A stretch of DNA of 19,278 bases from UBA10906 sp049296695 (lineage in GTDB: Bacteria > Pseudomonadota > Gammaproteobacteria > Methylococcales > Methylomonadaceae). Below, in pieces: positions 15,733 to 19,278 of this stretch (within the stretch, counting starts at the first letter, position 1; every line of letters begins with the position of its first letter). The notes beneath the pieces were generated by a model. That model saw nothing but the letters and a program-made list of their open reading frames with translations. It did not search any database and had not been told where the DNA came from. The stretch covers positions 1 through 19,278 of the forward strand of contig JBAQSX010000167.1 in the NCBI GenBank assembly GCA_049296695.1. The letters are read 5' to 3'. A program made the position numbers and the translations under genes.

Positions 15733-17358
15733 ATGTCACACCAATCAGAACTTATTAGTACCGATATTAATGCTTATTTAGCCCAACACGAGCGTAAAGA
15801 ATTAGTACGCTTTTTAACCTGCGGTAATGTCGATGATGGTAAAAGTACCTTAATCGGCAGATTATTGCACGATTCAAAAATGATATATGAAGACCAATTA
15901 GCCGCTGTACAAAAAGACAGTATTAAATCAGGGACAACAGGCGCGGGTAAAATCGATTTAGCCTTATTAGTCGATGGTCTGCAAGCCGAACGCGAACAAG
16001 GAATTACTATTGACGTGGCGTATCGTTATTTCTCAACTTCAACGCGTAAATTTATTATTGCCGATACTCCGGGCCACGAACAATATACCCGCAATATGGC
16101 AACAGGCGCGTCCACTTGTGATTTAGCCATTATCTTAATTGATGCCCGTTATGGCGTACAAACTCAAACTAAACGTCACAGTTTTATTGCCTCATTATTG
16201 GGTATTCAACATATTATTGTGGCGATTAATAAAATGGATTTAGTCGAATACAGCGAAGTCACCTTTAATAAAATTAAACAAGATTATTTAGATTTTACTC
16301 AAAGCTTAAATCTGCATGATATTCGTTTTATTCCCATGTCAGCATTAGATGGTGATAACGTAGTAAACCCTAGTGAAAACATGCCGTGGTATACGGGCGA
16401 TTCATTAATGACCGCTTTAAATACCATTGAAATCGTTAATGACCGTAATTTTAACGATGCCCGTTTTCCTGTTCAATATGTGAATCGTCCTAATTTAGAT
16501 TTTCGTGGTTTTTGTGGCACAGTGGCATCGGGTATTTTTAAAAAAGGCGATACCATTACGACCTTGCCATCGGGTAAAACCAGCACCATTAAAAGTATTG
16601 TTACTTATGACGGTGAATTAGAACAGGCGTTCGCGCCAATGGCGGTGACATTAACTTTAGATACTGAAATTGATATTAGTCGCGGTGATTTAATTATTGG
16701 CACGCAACAAGAATCGCCTGTAGTTTCTGATAAATTTAAAGCCCATATTGTGTGGATGATAGAACAGCCTTTATTACCTGCTAAACAATATAGTTTTAAA
16801 TTAGCCACGCGCAGTGTGTCGGGTTCAATTAGTTTAATTCATCATCGCATAGATGTGAATACTTTAGAGCATCATGACGCGAATGCTTTGCAATTAAATG
16901 AAATTGGTTTATGTACTATTTCAGTGAATGCCCCTGTGGTATTTGATGCTTATAAACAAAATAAAACCACAGGTTCATTTATTATTATTGACCGATTAAC
17001 TAACGTCACTGTTGGTGCGGGTATGATTACGGGTAGCCACGATGATGAGGCGCAACAACCTGTGAGTATTGCAGAGCGTGCTGCACGGTTCGCTCAAAGC
17101 GCGACTGCCATTAATTTAACAGGCGAAAATGCTGTGGAATTAGCTTACGCTTTGGAGCGTAAATTATTTGATAATGGACACGCGTTGACAGTATTAGAAA
17201 ATGGCAATCATGAATTAATTACTGCTATTAAAAATGCAGGTCTTTTGGCATTATGTGTGAATGCACAAACTGATTTAGTGGATATTAGTTTTGATTGTAA
17301 TACGCAATCATTAGATGATGTTTATACTGTTTTAAAAGCACAAACTGTTATTCATTAA
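15733..17358 (+). CDS. cysN: Sulfate adenylyltransferase large subunit with vestigial APS-kinase tail
   Basis: 541 residues. The GTPase part is complete: G1 GNVDDGKS (31-38), switch region AEREQGITIDVAYRYF (85-100), G3 DTPGH (111-115) and G4 NKMD (156-159), then EF-Tu-like beta domains ending near 433 (VTVGAGMI). It drives APS formation with CysD by GTP hydrolysis. Plain CysN is about 475 residues and CysN-CysC fusions about 630. Here, residues 444-541 keep CysC landmarks (SIAERAARFAQ, LAYALERKLFD-NGHALTVLENGN, NAGLLALCVN, SLDDVYTVLK) but the P-loop TGLSGAGKST is replaced by TGENAVE, three residues shorter and without the Lys/Ser; a central stretch is missing. So the kinase should be dead. 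TAGGA ribosome site lies 9-10 nt upstream of ATG 15733. It is separated from cysD by the ATPase cassette. Confidence 0.95.
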   Translation: MSHQSELISTDINAYLAQHERKELVRFLTCGNVDDGKSTLIGRLLHDSKMIYEDQLAAVQKDSIKSGTTGAGKIDLALLVDGLQAEREQGITIDVAYRYFSTSTRKFIIADTPGHEQYTRNMATGASTCDLAIILIDARYGVQTQTKRHSFIASLLGIQHIIVAINKMDLVEYSEVTFNKIKQDYLDFTQSLNLHDIRFIPMSALDGDNVVNPSENMPWYTGDSLMTALNTIEIVNDRNFNDARFPVQYVNRPNLDFRGFCGTVASGIFKKGDTITTLPSGKTSTIKSIVTYDGELEQAFAPMAVTLTLDTEIDISRGDLIIGTQQESPVVSDKFKAHIVWMIEQPLLPAKQYSFKLATRSVSGSISLIHHRIDVNTLEHHDANALQLNEIGLCTISVNAPVVFDAYKQNKTTGSFIIIDRLTNVTVGAGMITGSHDDEAQQPVSIAERAARFAQSATAINLTGENAVELAYALERKLFDNGHALTVLENGNHELITAIKNAGLLALCVNAQTDLVDISFDCNTQSLDDVYTVLKAQTVIH

Positions 17359-17366
17359 TTATTTTT

Positions 17367-17399
17367 GGGGGTAGAACTTTAAGTTGTACTCCCATTTTT
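17367..17399 (+). terminator. Probable Rho-independent terminator of cysN
   Basis: Stem GGGGGTA-G-AAC with GTT-G-TACTCCC (17367-17377 with 17383-17393; one internal mismatch and one G-U), loop TTTAA, followed by ATTTTTA. It starts 8 nt after the cysN stop. A second hairpin CCCATTTTT/AAAAATGGG overlaps at 17391-17410. Confidence 0.55.
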
Positions 17400-17469
17400 A
17401 AAAAAATGGGCAAGTGATTATTTAACAACCATTAAGTTTTTAAATACGTTTCATTTTTTAAGCCTGCGC

Positions 17470-17475
17470 TATAAT
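17470..17475 (+). promoter_or_regulatory. -10 box TATAAT upstream of the glycine-zipper lipoprotein gene
   Basis: A perfect TATAAT sits 45 nt before the ATG at 17521. The -35 region is poor (GTTTCA at 16-bp spacing), so the strength is uncertain. Confidence 0.5.
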
Positions 17476-17520
17476 GAAAGACACAGTTTTATGGTATTAA
17501 CTTATTTATAGGTGGTTTTT

Positions 17521-17913
17521 ATGAACAAAATAATAAGCGGTTTAGTGGTTATAGGGGCTTTATTATTAACAGCCTGCGCGAGTCAAACAGGATGGACACC
17601 CACTGTTGACCCTTATGGTGATGCCAATGCCTATCGTATTCCTCAAGATACCGCCGATTGTAAACAATTAGCCGCGCAAGCCTCAGGTGGCACGGCGCGT
17701 GAAACAGGCACAGGGGCGTTAGTGGGCGGAGGTATAGGCGCGGCAAGTGGCGCGGCGTTGGGGGCAATTACAGGAAATCCAGCGGCGGGTGCTATGTGGG
17801 GTGCGGCAGTGGGTGGTTTAGGTGGCGCGGCAAAGCAGGGTTTTAGTGCCGAAGACAAGTTTAAAAATGCTTTTAATAGTTGTATGCGCGGTCGTGGGCA
17901 TCGTCCTTTATAA
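17521..17913 (+). CDS. Glycine-zipper outer-membrane-type lipoprotein
   Basis: 130 residues from the ATG at 17521, chosen because GGTGG lies 5 nt upstream; a GTG at 17512 is in frame but lies in the ribosome site. The N-terminus is a lipoprotein signal with lipobox LTAC, Cys19 becoming the lipidated first residue; Ala20 and Ser21 do not suggest inner-membrane retention. A conserved-looking stretch (GWTPTVDPYGDANAYR) precedes a glycine zipper, roughly residues 58-100, rich in G-x3-G (GALVGGGIGAASGAALGAI, then GAMWGAAVGGLGG). Two further Cys (in DTADCKQ and NSCMRGRG) may form a disulfide. The zipper may associate with the membrane or oligomerise. The specific role is unknown. Single gene with its own likely promoter. 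Confidence 0.85.
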   Translation: MNKIISGLVVIGALLLTACASQTGWTPTVDPYGDANAYRIPQDTADCKQLAAQASGGTARETGTGALVGGGIGAASGAALGAITGNPAAGAMWGAAVGGLGGAAKQGFSAEDKFKNAFNSCMRGRGHRPL

Positions 17914-17957
17914 ATCGTATTTAATTATAGCTTTTTCACAGATATTAATTACTGAAA

Positions 17958-18023
17958 AAGGGCAAATAATGATTTGCCCGTACAAAATCGTTGAATTGTA
18001 GGGGCAAATTATTATTTGCCCTT
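17958..18023. repeat. Palindromic repeat family A, copy 3 (arms in swapped order)
   Basis: Two hairpins with 8-bp stems (GGGCAAAT-AATG-ATTTGCCC and GGGCAAAT-TATT-ATTTGCCC). The left ends in GCCCGTAC and the right begins GTAGGGGC. Compared with copies 1 and 2, the GTAGGGGC and AAGGGC ends are exchanged: AAGGGC is outside here. It sits in the 285-bp gap after the lipoprotein gene. Confidence 0.75.
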
Positions 18024-18076
18024 ATTGAAAAACATCATGTTAATGTTTGAAACTTGTTTTAATTATTCTATTATCT

Positions 18077-18133
18077 GAATCAGGATTAACAAGATATTAT
18101 CCTGTTAATCTGGACTCTTGAAAATCCTGATTC
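18077..18133. repeat. Nested inverted repeat of the ATCCTG type
   Basis: Outer GAATCAGGATT (18077-18087) and AATCCTGATTC (18123-18133) are perfect inverted repeats. Inside, GATTAACAAGATA pairs with TATCCTGTTAATC with one mismatch. The repeated ATCCTG/CAGGAT words resemble dispersed spacer repeats known in some bacterial genomes. No T-run follows. Confidence 0.6.
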
Positions 18134-18198
18134 TGACAATGAGGCTAAGTAGTTACAAATCACTGATAGCTTATTTCCGTTTTTATCCCCAACTTAGA

Positions 18199-18447
18199 TT
18201 ATTTATTGACCTGCTCATTATGTTGTGCAATTCGCGCTCCAATACCATGAGGTTTGACTAAACCCGTAGCAAACATAATAAACACAAAAATAAATAATAC
18301 TATCGATAAACCAATCCGAAAAGTTAAGGCTTTCACCGTTTTTGTAGAATCCTCTTCATTTTTATGTTTAATTAAATGAAATAAAGCCGAACCCAGACTG
18401 ACAAGAATTAAAATAAAGGCAATAATAACGATACTTTTGATAATCAC
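18199..18447 (-). CDS. DUF2909 twin-transmembrane small protein
   Basis: 82 residues with two transmembrane helices (about 5-23 and 44-64) joined by a charged loop (HKNEEDSTKT). The first helix with SLGSALFHLIK and the second with RIGLSIVLFIFVFIMFATG match the DUF2909 small proteins commonly found beside cytochrome c oxidase assembly genes. The start is a GTG at 18447; GGA about 10 nt upstream is a weak ribosome site and lies next to a hairpin (18458-18475). It is divergent from the SURF1 gene, which supports the assignment. Molecular function unknown; inner membrane. Confidence 0.8.
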   Translation of the reverse strand: MIIKSIVIIAFILILVSLGSALFHLIKHKNEEDSTKTVKALTFRIGLSIVLFIFVFIMFATGLVKPHGIGARIAQHNEQVNK

Positions 18448-18457
18448 GACAAAACAT

Positions 18458-18475
18458 CCACGGTTTAAAGCGTGG
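18458..18475. repeat. Short hairpin between DUF2909 and SURF1, like an IS200/IS605 end
   Basis: CCACG-GTTTAAAG-CGTGG with neighbouring ACATC on the left and TATTCTC on the right. From memory, IS200/IS605-type elements often begin with such an imperfect hairpin; no tnpA or tnpB is present. It could equally be a 5' leader hairpin of the SURF1 transcript. Confidence 0.35.
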
Positions 18476-18508
18476 TATTCTCAGTTATTTCTTACTTATT
18501 GCCAAGCA

Positions 18509-19243
18509 ATGTCTCTAAAAACTACACAATCTTTTCCCTTCAAATTCGCACTCGTACCGACTTTAGTGTATTTGTGCTTATTACCCGTCTTAATTTCTTT
18601 AGGTTTATGGCAATGGCACCGAGCCGATGAAAAACGCGATTTATTACAAGCCCAAGCCCTGCGCCTAAGTAGCGAGGTGATGAATTTAGCCGCTATTGCT
18701 CAAAATCCTCTGCCTGAATTGCGTTATCAACGGGTGCAAGTGGCAGGTCATTACGACAGCACGCATAGTTTTTTGCTTGATAATCAAATCAGCGCGGGCA
18801 AAGCGGGCTATTTGGTATTAACGCCTTTTATACCTGACGATGCTTCTAAAGCAGTGCTAATTAATCGCGGCTGGCTTGAGGCTAATTCAAATCGAAGCGT
18901 ATTGCCTAATTTGCCTTTAATAGAGGGTCAAAAACTCATTCAAGCGCGGCTGAATAGTTTTCCGAGTGTGGGTATTATTATTGAAGGGGCGCAAATTCCC
19001 AGTGAAGCGTGGCCTTCATTAGTACAGGTGGCAAACGCTGAGCCACTGAGTAAAAAATTAGGTTATGCGTTGCGTGATTTTCAATTAGAACTCGATTCTA
19101 ATCAGCCCGATGGTTTTAAGCGTGATTGGCAAACCACTACGTTAATGTTACCCCAACAACATATTGCTTATGCTTTGCAATGGTTTGGTTTAGCATTAAC
19201 GCTGACTCTATTATTTTTTTGGTATAGTTTTAAACGAAAATAA
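18509..19243 (+). CDS. SURF1 family cytochrome oxidase assembly protein
   Basis: 244 residues from the ATG at 18509. A longer frame to 18437 is rejected because it would overlap the DUF2909 start and the hairpin and because MSLKTTQSFPFKF is a plausible SURF1 N-terminus. Family marks: TM1 (about 12-33) followed by GLWQWHRADEKRDLL (32-46), RYQRVQVAGHYD (72-83), LLDNQISAGKAGYLVLTPF (89-107), VLINRGWLE (116-124) and a second TM helix (about 219-240) before a basic tail. SURF1 (Shy1) helps insert heme a into aa3-type cytochrome c oxidase in the inner membrane. Structural cox genes are not in the window. No strong ribosome site upstream. Confidence 0.93.
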   Translation: MSLKTTQSFPFKFALVPTLVYLCLLPVLISLGLWQWHRADEKRDLLQAQALRLSSEVMNLAAIAQNPLPELRYQRVQVAGHYDSTHSFLLDNQISAGKAGYLVLTPFIPDDASKAVLINRGWLEANSNRSVLPNLPLIEGQKLIQARLNSFPSVGIIIEGAQIPSEAWPSLVQVANAEPLSKKLGYALRDFQLELDSNQPDGFKRDWQTTTLMLPQQHIAYALQWFGLALTLTLLFFWYSFKRK

Positions 19244-19261
19244 GGCTTAATTAATAATTCA

Positions 19262-19278
19262 GGAGGTCAGGCTTTGCC
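19262..19278. repeat. Palindromic repeat family B, second copy, cut by window end
   Basis: GGAGGTCAGGCTTTGCC matches the reverse complement of the right arm of the 4667-4716 repeat exactly and its left arm with one difference. It starts 18 nt after the SURF1 stop and continues beyond the window. Confidence 0.7.

Noticed and set aside
17053..17358. Functional CysC (APS kinase) domain in CysN
   Set aside because: Walker A Lys/Ser are absent, the loop is shortened and the middle of the domain is missing.
18437..18508. Longer N-terminus for SURF1
   Set aside because: It would overlap the divergent DUF2909 start and run through the hairpin; the ATG at 18509 gives a normal SURF1 length.

Overview
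The window reads as chromosomal DNA from an A+T-rich gammaproteobacterium. It carries housekeeping genes of proteobacterial type (cysD/cysN, mtnBDC, folB, SURF1 with its DUF2909 partner) mixed with large sensory and secreted proteins and several families of short palindromic repeats in the gaps. A sulfur-oxidiser or methanotroph-like lineage of the Thiotrichales/Beggiatoa kind is a guess from protein style and repeats, not something the sequence proves. No rRNA, tRNA, CRISPR array or intact insertion sequence was seen. No gene-free gap exceeds about 285 bases.

Layout. (1) 1-2718: 3' part of a secreted CARDB-lipase-RTX protein, ended by a hairpin terminator and convergent with an M16 zinc peptidase (2779-4110, minus). 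(2) 4307-6594: folB, a palindromic repeat, then the tightly overlapped methionine-salvage genes mtnB-mtnD-mtnC. (3) 6595-6804: a gap filled with palindromic repeats. (4) 6805-11596, minus: a two-gene operon encoding a very large chemoreceptor (three tandem periplasmic sensor modules, about four HAMP-like units, one signalling domain) and an MscS-type channel with a CRP-like C-terminal domain. Upstream on the same strand, across a 123-bp MITE-like repeat, lies an unrecognised four-helix membrane protein. (5) 13081-17358: the ATP sulfurylase genes cysD and cysN, normally adjacent, here separated by a terminator and a two-gene cassette. The cassette encodes an OLD-like ABC ATPase without a TOPRIM domain and a small PD-(D/E)xK nuclease-like protein. 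CysN also carries a C-terminal remnant of an APS kinase (CysC) domain whose P-loop is destroyed. (6) 17521-19243: a glycine-zipper lipoprotein, more palindromic repeats, and the divergent DUF2909/SURF1 pair linked to cytochrome c oxidase assembly.

How the genes work together. CysD plus CysN activate sulfate to APS; the dead kinase tail means PAPS synthesis, if it occurs, needs another enzyme. MtnB, MtnD and MtnC cover the middle of methionine salvage; the first steps (mtnP/mtnA or equivalents) are not here. The chemoreceptor and channel overlap by 8 nt and are probably made together. The most promising candidates for something new are the ATPase/nuclease-like cassette inside cysD-cysN (possibly a defence module), the triplicated-sensor chemoreceptor coupled to an MscS-CRP-like channel, and the CysN with a vestigial CysC.
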